This document shows, piece after piece, positions 25,498 to 34,495 of a stretch of DNA of 64,000 nucleotides. The stretch covers positions 124,001-188,000 of the forward strand of contig NZ_AULL01000016.1 of the NCBI RefSeq assembly GCF_000422265.1, written 5' to 3'. Source of the stretch: Kaistella palustris DSM 21579 (GTDB taxonomy: Bacteria; Bacteroidota; Bacteroidia; Flavobacteriales; Weeksellaceae). Each line of letters opens with the position of its first letter. Position 1 is the stretch's first letter. The notes below the pieces were generated by a model. That model did no database searches, had not been told where the DNA came from, and saw only the letters and a program-made list of their open reading frames with translations. The translations under genes were made by a program, and so were the position numbers.

Positions 25498-27009
25498 ATG
25501 AAAAAATATCTGTTAATGTTTATCATCGCCCTGGTTGCGATGTCATGTTCAAAAAAAGTAGAAGTGACCGGAAATTTCGCCGGCGGTTCACCTTTGGAAA
25601 GAATAGAATTTGTGGAAGCCTCTGGTGTGGCCACTTTGCCGCTCGTGAATATGGGTGTAGACAGCAAAGGAAGTTTTTCCGGCAGTTTCGAGGCACCGAA
25701 AGACGGTATGTACATAATGTCGTATGCAGGAAAAACCGCTATGATCTACCTTAAAGGTGGTCAGAAACTCAATATTTCCGGGCAGGCATCGAATTTCCCA
25801 AACCAGTTTACAGTAACCGGCGATGCCAAAAACAATAATGATTTCCTTTTAGAAGTTCAGAAATTTATTCAGTCTTACGCTGCAAAAATAAATGTAGGCG
25901 AACTTGTATCGAAAAATGAACCTGAGTTTTTAAAAGACGTTGAAAAGATCAGAACAGACATTGACAATAATATCGACCAGGCTGCGAAGAAAAATAATGC
26001 CGACAGCGATGCCGTGCAATGGAAAAAAGACGAGTTGCGTGCAAGTGTGCTTCAGCTCATGAGCCAGTACGAAGTGAATCATCCGCAGGCCGTACAGGAT
26101 CCTGGCTACAAAGTATCCCAAAATTTCAAAGACGCAATTGCGAAACTGGATACCGACAGTGACCGGTTACTGAAAAACCAGCCGATCTACAGGAACTATC
26201 TTTTGGGTAAGTTAAGCCCTGATTTCCAGAAATTCGTAAGCGCTCATCAAAAAAGAGACAATGCGCTTTCCTCTGAACTTTTTGCAGAATTTCTTGATAC
26301 CAAAAAAGACATGTCCCAACTTACGAAGGATTATTTATTGGCTTTCGTGCTTACAAGCGGTGACATCGCGCCCGGAATTACCACCGAAAATTCAAACAAG
26401 ATTGCCAAAATCATTCATGATAAAATTAAGGATGCCGGAATTAAAAAAGATCTCGAAAGAATTCAGTTCGTGATCGGCGGTCCGAAAATTGGCGAGAGTG
26501 TTCCCGCCGGAAAACTGGTAAAAGCCGATGGCAGCGCCTTTGAGTTGTCTGATGTAAAAGGCAAGCCGACCTTGGTGATGTTTTACTCCTCCTGGAATCC
26601 TTATATCTCCGAAGCTACAATTCCTGTGTTGAAAGAAGTGGTAGATTTCTACAAATCGAAAATGGATTTTACCTACGTGAATTTAGATGATACCAAAGAG
26701 CAGTTCGTGAAAACCAGCAACGCCATGCTAAAAGGTATTCCCGGAAACAACGTGTATGCAGAAGGTGGTATGAACTCTGAGATCGCAAAAGAATGGGGAA
26801 TCTACGGATTTAAACTTCCGTCTTTTGTAGTTTTAGATAAAGACGGTAAAATCGCCAGTCCTTTCTATGCGAGTTTGGGCGATCCGCAGATCGTGGCCGT
26901 TCTTGATAAACTTTCGGGATTAAAGGCGCCGACAATGCAGCCCGAGGCACAACTGCAGAATGATCTTATGGTTGAGCCGCAGGCACAGCAAACTGCGCCC
27001 ACAAAATAA
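25498..27009 (+). CDS. TlpA-like lipoprotein lacking the redox cysteines
   Basis: A 503-residue lipoprotein: signal MKKYLLMFIIALVAMSC with Cys17 as the lipidated residue, an N-terminal DUF4369-like beta domain (about 20-115), a helical middle (120-320), and a C-terminal thioredoxin/AhpC-TSA-like domain (about 333-475). In family members of this layout the last domain carries W-C-x-x-C. Here the same place reads MFYSSWNPYISEATIPVLKE (about 361-380), so both cysteines are gone, while the cis-Pro region (YGFKLPSFVVLDKDGKI) is kept. It cannot act as a normal disulfide reductase. The tail after 480 is Gln/Pro-rich. Confidence 0.87.
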   Translation: MKKYLLMFIIALVAMSCSKKVEVTGNFAGGSPLERIEFVEASGVATLPLVNMGVDSKGSFSGSFEAPKDGMYIMSYAGKTAMIYLKGGQKLNISGQASNFPNQFTVTGDAKNNNDFLLEVQKFIQSYAAKINVGELVSKNEPEFLKDVEKIRTDIDNNIDQAAKKNNADSDAVQWKKDELRASVLQLMSQYEVNHPQAVQDPGYKVSQNFKDAIAKLDTDSDRLLKNQPIYRNYLLGKLSPDFQKFVSAHQKRDNALSSELFAEFLDTKKDMSQLTKDYLLAFVLTSGDIAPGITTENSNKIAKIIHDKIKDAGIKKDLERIQFVIGGPKIGESVPAGKLVKADGSAFELSDVKGKPTLVMFYSSWNPYISEATIPVLKEVVDFYKSKMDFTYVNLDDTKEQFVKTSNAMLKGIPGNNVYAEGGMNSEIAKEWGIYGFKLPSFVVLDKDGKIASPFYASLGDPQIVAVLDKLSGLKAPTMQPEAQLQNDLMVEPQAQQTAPTK

Positions 27010-27033
27010 TTTCATTTACATGTTTACATATAC

Positions 27034-27066
27034 AGTTCCCGCCGGTCCTCCGGTGGGAATTTTATT
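27034..27066 (+). terminator. terminator after the TlpA-like gene
   Basis: TTCCCGCCGG (27036-27045) pairs with CCGGTGGGAA (27050-27059) around a four-base loop, followed by TTTTATTTAT. Confidence 0.8.
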
Positions 27067-27074
27067 TATATTTG
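27067..27074 (+). promoter_or_regulatory. -7 box of the small membrane protein gene
   Basis: TATATTTG, 12 bases before the ATG at 27087; an in-frame TTG at 27072 lies inside the box and is not a start. Confidence 0.5.
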
Positions 27075-27086
27075 AAAAAAAACAAT

Positions 27087-27389
27087 ATGAAAACAAAATT
27101 GCTCCTTCCCGAAAATTTGCTTTATTTCCTGGCGCTTTTTGCGGCAGTTTTCATGGTGATCACAGTAACGGTCGATGTTTCGTACCATAATTTTCCGCCT
27201 TATGCCAGCCATATCATTACCTTTTTTGCCCTCTTCTGCAGTTTTATTGTCGCAGTTGTAATGATTGTGGATGTCTTTAAAGATAATTATCCCGGCAAAT
27301 ATCTCTGGACGCTTGGCTTTTTGTTTGCAGGCGGCATAACTGCGCTTTTTTACCTGCCAAACCGACGGAAATACCATGCTGGTCTTTAA
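27087..27389 (+). CDS. small three-helix membrane protein
   Basis: A 100-residue protein with three hydrophobic segments: about residues 8-30 (LPENLLYFLALFAAVFMVIT), 40-63, and 72-88. It ends in the basic segment PNRRKYHAGL. No family recognised. The spacing and aromatic residues recall phospholipase-D nuclease N-terminal or PLDc_N-like small membrane proteins (the end LFYLPNRRK is suggestive), but the evidence is thin. It is a single-gene unit between a terminator and rlmD. Confidence 0.6.
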   Translation: MKTKLLLPENLLYFLALFAAVFMVITVTVDVSYHNFPPYASHIITFFALFCSFIVAVVMIVDVFKDNYPGKYLWTLGFLFAGGITALFYLPNRRKYHAGL

Positions 27390-27482
27390 ACTGCGCAGGC
27401 TTTCCTGTTTATCCGTTATTTTTAATGATTTCGAATACTGAAACCGAAATTGAATTATCGCCACTTTTTTGTTTTAAAACCT

Positions 27483-27490
27483 TATTTTTG
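27483..27490 (+). promoter_or_regulatory. -7 box for rlmD
   Basis: TATTTTTG, 17 bases before the rlmD ATG. Confidence 0.5.
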
Positions 27491-27507
27491 CCGTCATTAA
27501 TTGAGAA

Positions 27508-28917
27508 ATGAGAAATAAGAATAAAAATATAGTTTTAGAAAATATAGAGTTGGTTTCTGCCGGCTCCAAAGGCGTCGCAGTAGGCCGCACACCGGAAGGA
27601 AAAACCGTTTTGGTTTCCGGCGCCGTGCCAGGCGATGTGGTAAATGCACGCGTAAAAAAATCGAAATCGAAATATTTTGAAGCGGAAATGGTGGAAATCG
27701 TGGAGCCTTCGCCTTTCCGTGTGGAACCGAAGTGCATTCACTTCGGGGTTTGCGGCGGCTGCAAATGGCAGAATCTTTCTTATGAAAAACAGCTTTCCAT
27801 AAAACAGGACGAAGTCTTTAACAATATAAAAAGAATTGGCGGTTGTGACGAATTCGAGACATTGCCGATTCTGGGCAGTGAGCAGCAGTATTTCTACCGC
27901 AACAAAATGGAATTTTCTTTTTCCAATGCGCGTTGGCTGACACAGTACGAAATCAGTTCCGAAGAAAATTTCGGTAACCGTGATGCGTTGGGTTTTCATA
28001 TTCCCGGTATGTGGAGCAAGATCCTGGACCTGAAAGAATGTCTGCTGCAGGAAGATCCTTCGAATGCGATCAGACTCGCTGTGAAAAATTATGCCGTAAA
28101 AAACGGTTTGGATTTTTTCGATGTGAAAGAACAGAAAGGATTTTTGCGCACCATGATGCTGCGCCAGAATGCAAAAGGGGAGTGGATGGTTCTCTTCCAG
28201 CTTTTCCGCGAGGAAAAAGCAAACCGCGAAAAACTTTTCGATTTTCTGCTGGCTGAGTTTCCGCAGATCACTACTTTGGTGTACGCTATCAATGCGAAAC
28301 AGAATGACAGCATATACGATCAGGAAGTACAGACCTATTTCGGCGACGGTTATATAATGGAGGAGATGGATGGGCTGCAGTTTAAGATCGGGCCGAAATC
28401 ATTCTTTCAGACCAATTACAAACAGGCGCTGGAACTATACCGCAAAACTTTGGAATTTGCAGATTTGAAAGGCGATGAAGTGGTTTATGATCTGTATACA
28501 GGAACAGGTACCATAGCACAGTATTTGGCGAGAAACGCGCAGCATGTGATCGGTATTGAATCGGTGCCTGAAGCGATAGATGCGGCGCGCGAACACGCGG
28601 AACTTAACGGTTTGTCGAACTGCACGTTTTACTGCGGGGATATGAAAGCGATCTTCAACGATGAGTTTTTGGCGCTTCATCCAAAAGCAGATGTTTTGGT
28701 CACCGATCCGCCGCGCGATGGGATGCATCAGAAAGTAGTGGAGCAGATCCTGAAACTTTCGCCGGAAAAAGTGGTGTATGTAAGTTGTAATTCTGCCACA
28801 CAGGCGCGGGATATCACCCTGATGAAAGAGCAGTACAAGCTCGTAAAAATTCTGCCGGTAGATATGTTTCCGCAAACGCACCATGTAGAAAATATTGCAC
28901 TTTTGGTGAAAATATAA
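27508..28917 (+). CDS. rlmD: 23S rRNA (uracil-1939-C5)-methyltransferase
   Basis: A 469-residue TrmA/RlmD-type enzyme that methylates C5 of a uridine in 23S rRNA using S-adenosylmethionine. It has an N-terminal TRAM domain (about 10-65), then the [4Fe-4S] cysteines in CIHFGVCGGCKW (Cys76, 82, 85) with a fourth near 177 (DLKECLLQ). The SAM-binding segment is VVYDLYTGTGTIAQYLA (near 324), followed by VTDPPRDGM and the catalytic Cys in VVYVSCNSATQARD near 427. The DUF6452 and DUF6048 genes that follow are, to my knowledge, its usual neighbours in flavobacteria. The exact target uridine is inferred from the family. Confidence 0.93.
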   Translation: MRNKNKNIVLENIELVSAGSKGVAVGRTPEGKTVLVSGAVPGDVVNARVKKSKSKYFEAEMVEIVEPSPFRVEPKCIHFGVCGGCKWQNLSYEKQLSIKQDEVFNNIKRIGGCDEFETLPILGSEQQYFYRNKMEFSFSNARWLTQYEISSEENFGNRDALGFHIPGMWSKILDLKECLLQEDPSNAIRLAVKNYAVKNGLDFFDVKEQKGFLRTMMLRQNAKGEWMVLFQLFREEKANREKLFDFLLAEFPQITTLVYAINAKQNDSIYDQEVQTYFGDGYIMEEMDGLQFKIGPKSFFQTNYKQALELYRKTLEFADLKGDEVVYDLYTGTGTIAQYLARNAQHVIGIESVPEAIDAAREHAELNGLSNCTFYCGDMKAIFNDEFLALHPKADVLVTDPPRDGMHQKVVEQILKLSPEKVVYVSCNSATQARDITLMKEQYKLVKILPVDMFPQTHHVENIALLVKI

Positions 28918-29041
28918 ATTCTGCTTTTCTTTGAGAGTATAAAGTGTTTTCCCGAACCTGGCCGGATGTTTTTGCTTAAATTTACAGTACGGATGTGCGC
29001 AGTGCTCTAATTTTTTTATTATTAATGATTTCGGAATTGGA

Positions 29042-29521
29042 ATGAAGTTTTTAAAAATATTTTTACTTTCGGTTTTTCTGCTTTCGGTCTTTTCCTGTGG
29101 CAGCGATGATGACATATGTCTTGGCGGTGAAGCTACGCCGCGCCTGAAAATGAAATTTAAAACCAAAGCTACCGGAAAACTGAAAACACTGGATTCGCTT
29201 TTTATCAATGTGGATTACGGGAACGGTCCTGTACAGGTTATAGCGGCCAGGGCAAAAACCGATTCTGTTTTAATACCCTTGCGCGTTGATGATTATCCGT
29301 TTACAAAAATGTATGTTGGTTTGTCACGAAAGGCAGTCACTTCCGAAATTAAAATTAATTACACCACCAAATCGTCTTATGTTTCCCCGGCTTGTGGAAT
29401 AAAGAAAGTGTACGAAAATGTAACGCCCGTTCTGGAAGTTCCTGCCGCTGTTGTTGACATTGAACAAAATCAAACCCAAATCCTCGATGAATCAAAAACG
29501 CATTTTTACCTTCTTTTTTAG
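29042..29521 (+). CDS. DUF6452 family lipoprotein
   Basis: A 159-residue lipoprotein: signal with box LSVFSC, lipidated at about Cys19, followed by an acidic linker (GSDDDICLGGEATPRLKMKF). The conserved order of the family is visible: C-x-G-G-x-A-T-P-R-L near the start, a middle with IPLRVDDYPFTKMYVGL, and a final Cys in SPACGIKKVYENV. Function unknown. Its 3' end overlaps the next gene by 35 bases, so the two are coupled; a joint role in the envelope is likely. Confidence 0.78.
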   Translation: MKFLKIFLLSVFLLSVFSCGSDDDICLGGEATPRLKMKFKTKATGKLKTLDSLFINVDYGNGPVQVIAARAKTDSVLIPLRVDDYPFTKMYVGLSRKAVTSEIKINYTTKSSYVSPACGIKKVYENVTPVLEVPAAVVDIEQNQTQILDESKTHFYLLF

Positions 29522-30146
29522 CTTTCTGTATCTCTTTACATTTGCGCAGAACGTGCAGGATTCAGTTAAAAGCAGTTGGAAATACGAGCCTCATTTTATG
29601 GTAGGTTTTGATGTATTGAATGCCGGTGCAAGTATTTTTTCAAACAGAAAACTTTTTCAGGGATTTGTCTCATCCCGAATTTCTAAAAACATTCATGCAA
29701 TTGCTGAAGCGGGTTTCGAAAAAAACACTTACGATAAAAGTGGTTACAACGCAGAAGCGAGTGGCCCTTTTTTAAAACTTGGCGGTTTTTATATGTTGGC
29801 CACTGACCGCGAAAATGAACTGAACGGTTTCTACGCAGGTGGAAAAATTGCGGGTTCCTATTATACCCAGCAATATTTTGCTGTGCCGGTGCGCGGATAT
29901 GGTGGCAGCGAGACTTCTGAAGCTTTTCCTTCTTCTACACAAAGTTCTTACTGGCTCGAGGGAACTGTAGGTGGCCGCGTGCAGCTCTTCGAATCTGCAT
30001 TTTATATTGATGTCAATATGCAGCCGCGTTATCTTGTGTATACAACTAAACAAGAGGGGTTACAGCCAATGATCGTGCCGGGTTTTGGTAAAAGTTCGGT
30101 GCGTTTTAATCTTGGCTTTTCCTGGAACATTGCCTATTATTTTTAA
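29487..30146 (+). CDS. DUF6048 family outer-membrane-like protein
   Basis: A 219-residue protein with a signal peptide (MNQKRIFTFFFSFLYLFTFA) and a pattern of alternating short strands ending in the aromatic SVRFNLGFSWNIAYYF, as expected for a small outer-membrane beta-barrel. An upstream in-frame start (29451) would put a charged segment before the signal, so ATG 29487 is preferred. It overlaps the DUF6452 gene by 35 bases. Function unknown. Confidence 0.78.
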   Translation: MNQKRIFTFFFSFLYLFTFAQNVQDSVKSSWKYEPHFMVGFDVLNAGASIFSNRKLFQGFVSSRISKNIHAIAEAGFEKNTYDKSGYNAEASGPFLKLGGFYMLATDRENELNGFYAGGKIAGSYYTQQYFAVPVRGYGGSETSEAFPSSTQSSYWLEGTVGGRVQLFESAFYIDVNMQPRYLVYTTKQEGLQPMIVPGFGKSSVRFNLGFSWNIAYYF

Positions 30147-30340
30147 TGGTTTCCAAACTGTTATGCACTGAATATATCTTCAAAAATATTTCTTCTATTC
30201 TGCTGCCGATAATATCTTAAATTTTTTAGCGTCATTAAATTATATTTAAAATTATTTGTTTAATGACTGAATATTCGTATTGGTAGTTCGGTTTAAATGC
30301 CGATATATTGAAATATAATTAAAAAATTAACGTTTTTTAT

Positions 30341-30372
30341 TTTGATGGCGAGACAAAAAAAATCTAATTTTG
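30341..30372 (+). promoter_or_regulatory. promoter of the T9SS metalloprotease gene
   Basis: TTTG at 30341-30344 and TAATTTTG at 30365-30372 are 20 bases apart, matching both elements of the Bacteroidota promoter. The ATG follows at 30397. Confidence 0.7.
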
Positions 30373-30396
30373 AGACTCACTACAATATTTAATCAT

Positions 30397-33339
30397 ATGA
30401 AGAAAATTTTTACTTCTTTACTTTGCGGATTGATGAGTTCGGCTGCCCTGGCGCAGTGGGCTCCTACATCTATGAAGGGAGAAAAGATCAGAGAGGCGTC
30501 TAACGTCACAAGTTATTATTCCCTGGATCTGAATGCGATTCGGTCCACACTGGCAGATGCCCAGGAAACCGGAAAGAATGCAAGGCCGGTTGAGCTGAAA
30601 ATCCCAACCCTGGAAGGAAAGATGGAAAGATTTGCCGTTTACAGTTTACCAGTGGTTGTAAAATCTCTGGCAGACCGGTATCAGCTGGGTTCTTACGTAG
30701 GAGTAGGTATCGATGATCCTACCGCTTATGTGCGTTTCAGTGTAGCTCCAAACGATTTTCAGTCGATGATGATCCGCAATGGGGTTTACGAATTCATCGA
30801 ACCGCAAAACACCGACAAGTCTGTATATGGTGTGCACCCGAAAACCAACAAGACTGAAGCCGACAAAGCATTTGTATGTTCCACCAGCGAAGCGCCGCTG
30901 AGTAAGCAACAGATCGACCGACTTTATATGTCCGGAAATACATTTGCCAATAATCCCGGGGATTTCAGCAGAGCTTCTGATAAAAAATACAGAACCATGC
31001 GCCTTGCGATGACTACCAATGGTGAGTACACGCAATATTTCGGTGGTGTAGCGGGAGCGCTTGTGGCCATCAATGCCACACTTACCCGTTGCAACGGTAT
31101 TTTCGAAATGGATTTCGGTCTGCACCTGATTCTCCAGGATTTCCCGGCGCTGATCTATCCTGATCCGAATACAGATCCTTACTCAACAACACTGAGCACG
31201 TGGAATTTAGCAGCGCAAAAAGCCATCACGGCGGTAGCAGGTGAAGCTAACTATGATATCGGACACATGTTCGGAAAATCCGGCGGCGGCGGTAATGCCG
31301 GCTGTATCGGTTGTGTATGTGTGAGCCCACCAATGAATGGCTCGGGGGTACCGACAGGAAACGGAAAAGGTTCCGGTATCACTTCTCCTGCAGATGGGAT
31401 TCCACAAGGCGATAACTTCGATATCGATTATGTGGCACACGAAATGGGCCACCAGTTAGGTGGAAACCACACATTCTCCATGAATCTTGAAGGAACCGGC
31501 CAAAACGTAGAGCCTGGATCAGGTTCCACAATTATGGGATACGCAGGAATTACAGGTGCTACAGATGTACAGCCACATTCTGATGCTTATTTCCATATCA
31601 ACACGATCATTCAGGTTCAGACTAACCTGGCGGCAGCCAGCAAAACATGTGATATTGAAACACCAATCGCTAATAACCCACCGGTAATTACACCAATGGC
31701 GGATGTGACGATTCCAAAAGGAACTCCTTTCGTTTTGACCGCTCAAGCGACAGATCCTGAAGGCGATCCAATTACCTACACTTGGGAAGAAGTTGACAAT
31801 GCGTCTACAGCGATCACCAAAAACAACTTAGGGAACACGACTTCAGGTGCAAGTTTCCGGTCGATTACCGGAACAGCAAGCCCCACGAGATATTTCCCTA
31901 AACTGTCTACAGTACTTACAGGTGCAGTTAAGAATGTAGATGAGTGGGAAGCGGTTTCTACTGTAGCCAGAGCCTCAAACTTCCGCGTGACAGTGCGCGA
32001 TAACAATGCCGATCCTGCACAGAAACAAACACAGGAAGCTTTGCAGAAAGTAACTGTAAGTAACAACGGACCGTTCAAGATCACTTCCACAAAGGTGTAT
32101 AATAATGCAGCAGGACCATTGACCTGGGATGTTGTGGGAACTAACGCAGCTCCTTTCAACGTAACCAATGTTAAGATCGACTACACTGCCGATAATGGTG
32201 CAACCTGGGTTGTTCTTGCCGCTTCCACTCCGAATGATGGTACAGAAGATCTGAGTTTTGCAAGTTTTGCTACCAACACTCAACTGAAAGTGAGAATTTC
32301 TGCTATCGGAAACGTATTCTATACCATTGCTCCTGTCACAGTTTCTGCCATCGTTCCTTGCGACGGAACTGCACCTGCAGGATTTGCGGTGTCTAATGTC
32401 ACTACAGCGGCTGCCACCGTTACGTGGGATGCCATCGCCGGAGCGACATACGTGGTGCGTTACAAAAAAACTTCTGAATCCACTTGGACTGAAGTTCCTG
32501 TAGCTACAACCACCTACACATTTACAGGTCTGGATGAAAGTACTTCTTATGATGTACAGGTAGCCTCAGTTTGTTCAGGAACTACCGGAACCTTCACAGC
32601 TTCAAGCACCTTTACTACTTTGATGGTAGCTTACTGTACTTTATCTTCCACAAATTCTAATGATGAATACATTTCGAACGTGAAAATAACTGCAGAAGGT
32701 GCAGCGGGTGGAAACAGTTCGTCTGGTGCTTCCAATTATACCAATTATTCCACTGATCCGGCTCGTCTGATGAAACTTGCAAAAGGAACCACCAACAATA
32801 CAATCTCAGTAACAAAAGCCTGGACCGGTTCGCCGTATAGCGAAGCTGTTACAGTTTGGATTGATTTTGACCGTAGCGGAACTTACGAGGCAAGTGAAAT
32901 AGTAATGCAGACTACTGCCAATACCACTACCCCGGTTACTGCAACTTTCGCAGTGCCTGCAGATGCTTATACCGGTGATAAAAGTGTGGGCATGCGCGTT
33001 GCACTGAGATTTAACACCGCTCAGACAGCTCCTTGCGGAACTTATACCTACGGCGAAGTTGAAGATTATGCAGTAAGCATTTCCCCCACTTTAGGTGTAA
33101 ATGACAATGTAAAAGCACAGTCTCTTCAGGTTTATCCAAATCCTGCGACTGATGTTTTAAATGTAACTAAAGTTTCCAACAATGCCACTTATGCAATTTA
33201 CAATGTAGCAGGGCAGTTGGTTTCTAAAGGCAAAGTAACCAGCAATCAGGTACAGGTATCAAAACTGCAGAAAGGAGTTTATATGATTTCTGTTGAAGAC
33301 AATGGTCAGTCAAATAAAGTGAAGTTCATCAAAAACTAA
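30397..33339 (+). CDS. reprolysin-like secreted metalloprotease with T9SS sorting domain
   Basis: A 980-residue secreted protease. Signal peptide MKKIFTSLLCGLMSSAALAQ; a propeptide-like part to about residue 195; a metzincin catalytic domain with the zinc motif HEMGHQLGGNH (residues 348-358, HExxHxxGxxH) and the downstream Met-turn-like segment STIMGYAG. Then follow an Ig/cadherin-like domain (ITPMADVTIPKGTPFVLTAQ), a fibronectin type III domain (about 660-745), a GEVEDY-type domain (YGEVEDYAVSI near 885), and a C-terminal T9SS type A sorting domain (LQVYPNPATDVLNV to the end). The start at 30397 is used because the earlier TTG lies in the promoter box. It probably degrades extracellular protein. 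Confidence 0.93.
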   Translation: MKKIFTSLLCGLMSSAALAQWAPTSMKGEKIREASNVTSYYSLDLNAIRSTLADAQETGKNARPVELKIPTLEGKMERFAVYSLPVVVKSLADRYQLGSYVGVGIDDPTAYVRFSVAPNDFQSMMIRNGVYEFIEPQNTDKSVYGVHPKTNKTEADKAFVCSTSEAPLSKQQIDRLYMSGNTFANNPGDFSRASDKKYRTMRLAMTTNGEYTQYFGGVAGALVAINATLTRCNGIFEMDFGLHLILQDFPALIYPDPNTDPYSTTLSTWNLAAQKAITAVAGEANYDIGHMFGKSGGGGNAGCIGCVCVSPPMNGSGVPTGNGKGSGITSPADGIPQGDNFDIDYVAHEMGHQLGGNHTFSMNLEGTGQNVEPGSGSTIMGYAGITGATDVQPHSDAYFHINTIIQVQTNLAAASKTCDIETPIANNPPVITPMADVTIPKGTPFVLTAQATDPEGDPITYTWEEVDNASTAITKNNLGNTTSGASFRSITGTASPTRYFPKLSTVLTGAVKNVDEWEAVSTVARASNFRVTVRDNNADPAQKQTQEALQKVTVSNNGPFKITSTKVYNNAAGPLTWDVVGTNAAPFNVTNVKIDYTADNGATWVVLAASTPNDGTEDLSFASFATNTQLKVRISAIGNVFYTIAPVTVSAIVPCDGTAPAGFAVSNVTTAAATVTWDAIAGATYVVRYKKTSESTWTEVPVATTTYTFTGLDESTSYDVQVASVCSGTTGTFTASSTFTTLMVAYCTLSSTNSNDEYISNVKITAEGAAGGNSSSGASNYTNYSTDPARLMKLAKGTTNNTISVTKAWTGSPYSEAVTVWIDFDRSGTYEASEIVMQTTANTTTPVTATFAVPADAYTGDKSVGMRVALRFNTAQTAPCGTYTYGEVEDYAVSISPTLGVNDNVKAQSLQVYPNPATDVLNVTKVSNNATYAIYNVAGQLVSKGKVTSNQVQVSKLQKGVYMISVEDNGQSNKVKFIKN

Positions 33340-33360
33340 AATCACTTCTTTATATTAATG

Positions 33361-33390
33361 AATCCCCGGCATTTTCCGGGGATTTTTTTT
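33361..33390 (+). terminator. terminator after the metalloprotease gene
   Basis: AATCCCCGG (33361-33369) pairs with CCGGGGATT (33376-33384), followed by eight T. Confidence 0.9.
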
Positions 33391-33593
33391 GTTAATGATT
33401 TAATGTGAATTTTTGAAATATATCCGATCAATTGAAAAACTGAAAAGATTTTGACTGCAATAATTGTACAGCCGGTAAGTCTTTCGCAACCAGAATGTCT
33501 GAGTATCCATACTTTTAACAACATTTGTAGTACTTTAACCAAATTTTAACCGATGAATATTGCCTTAAATTCGGGCCTTTGCGAAAATTCAAT

Positions 33594-33601
33594 TATTTTT
33601 G
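33594..33601 (+). promoter_or_regulatory. -7 box for the CarboxypepD-reg-like gene
   Basis: TATTTTTG, eight bases before the ATG at 33610, so the leader would be very short or absent. Confidence 0.45.
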
Positions 33602-33609
33602 CGCTCTAT

Positions 33610-34416
33610 ATGAAGAAATTATTTCTGCTGGTAATGTTTTTCCTGATGAGCAAAACACAGGCACAGTTTTTTTCGGGAGAAATTTTGATCAGAGATAATT
33701 CCGTATATTACCTGAATCAGGTTTATGTGACCAACATTACTTCCCAGAAAACCATTTACACCGATTATTTCGGCGCCTTTAAAATTCCGGCAAAAGCAGG
33801 AGATATCATTCGCTTCACCTCTATAATCACCGACCGCAAAGATGTGAAGGTCACGCAGCAGGATCTGGACAACACCAATAATTTTGTAGAATTAAAGGTG
33901 GCGTATTACGATATTCAGGAAGTGGTTATCAGTAAGTTTAAACCCACAGGAAATCTGCGTAAAGATGTAAGCTCGCTGAAAACCGGTGACAAAACACTCG
34001 CACTCCAGAAAATGATCGGCCTGCCCGCACCCAAAGGCAATGGTCTGCCGCCAGAACTGCCCGTTGCAGGTTTTTCCGGTGGGGGTTTAACCTTTAGTTT
34101 AGAAAGCATTTACGACATAATTTCCGGAGACCGAAAGAAAAAGGAAAGAGCCACGCAGTACGAGCGAATGAACAGTGCCGTTGCCGGCATTAAAAATTAT
34201 TATGGTGAAAATTATTTTACCGCCATGAAGATCCCCTCAAATCTGATCGAAAACTTTCTGCAGTTTGTTTACACCTCGGAAAATCTGTATCCTTACATCG
34301 CAGCCAATAACTATGATGCGATTGCTGTTTATATCGACAAATACAGGCCGATCTACGAGCGCAGGCTAAAGAATTCCCATTTGATGGATGTCGCTAAACA
34401 GCAAACCGTTTTCTAA
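33610..34416 (+). CDS. secreted protein with CarboxypepD-reg-like domain
   Basis: A 268-residue protein with signal peptide (MKKLFLLVMFFLMSKTQAQF) and an N-terminal beta-sandwich of the carboxypeptidase-regulatory-like type (GEILIRDNSVYYLNQVYVTN through AKAGDIIRFTSI), followed by a helical, basic C-terminal half with a Gly/Pro-rich hinge (GNGLPPELPVAGFSGGG). Such proteins without a receptor barrel are common in flavobacteria; function unknown. The ATG at 33610 fits the signal peptide and the promoter; an earlier ATG at 33553 lies upstream of the promoter box. The two DUF6759 genes follow. Confidence 0.78.
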   Translation: MKKLFLLVMFFLMSKTQAQFFSGEILIRDNSVYYLNQVYVTNITSQKTIYTDYFGAFKIPAKAGDIIRFTSIITDRKDVKVTQQDLDNTNNFVELKVAYYDIQEVVISKFKPTGNLRKDVSSLKTGDKTLALQKMIGLPAPKGNGLPPELPVAGFSGGGLTFSLESIYDIISGDRKKKERATQYERMNSAVAGIKNYYGENYFTAMKIPSNLIENFLQFVYTSENLYPYIAANNYDAIAVYIDKYRPIYERRLKNSHLMDVAKQQTVF

Positions 34417-34495
34417 AATTGCCGTATTTTTGAATATTGTAATTTTTACGAAGTATTCCTGATGTTGCTGAGGAAACTTCATTAACTTAAATGAG

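Noticed and set aside
28435-29208. A - strand open frame of 257 codons opposite the end of rlmD and the DUF6452 gene.
   Set aside because: It covers parts of two well-supported + strand genes and has no recognisable motif.
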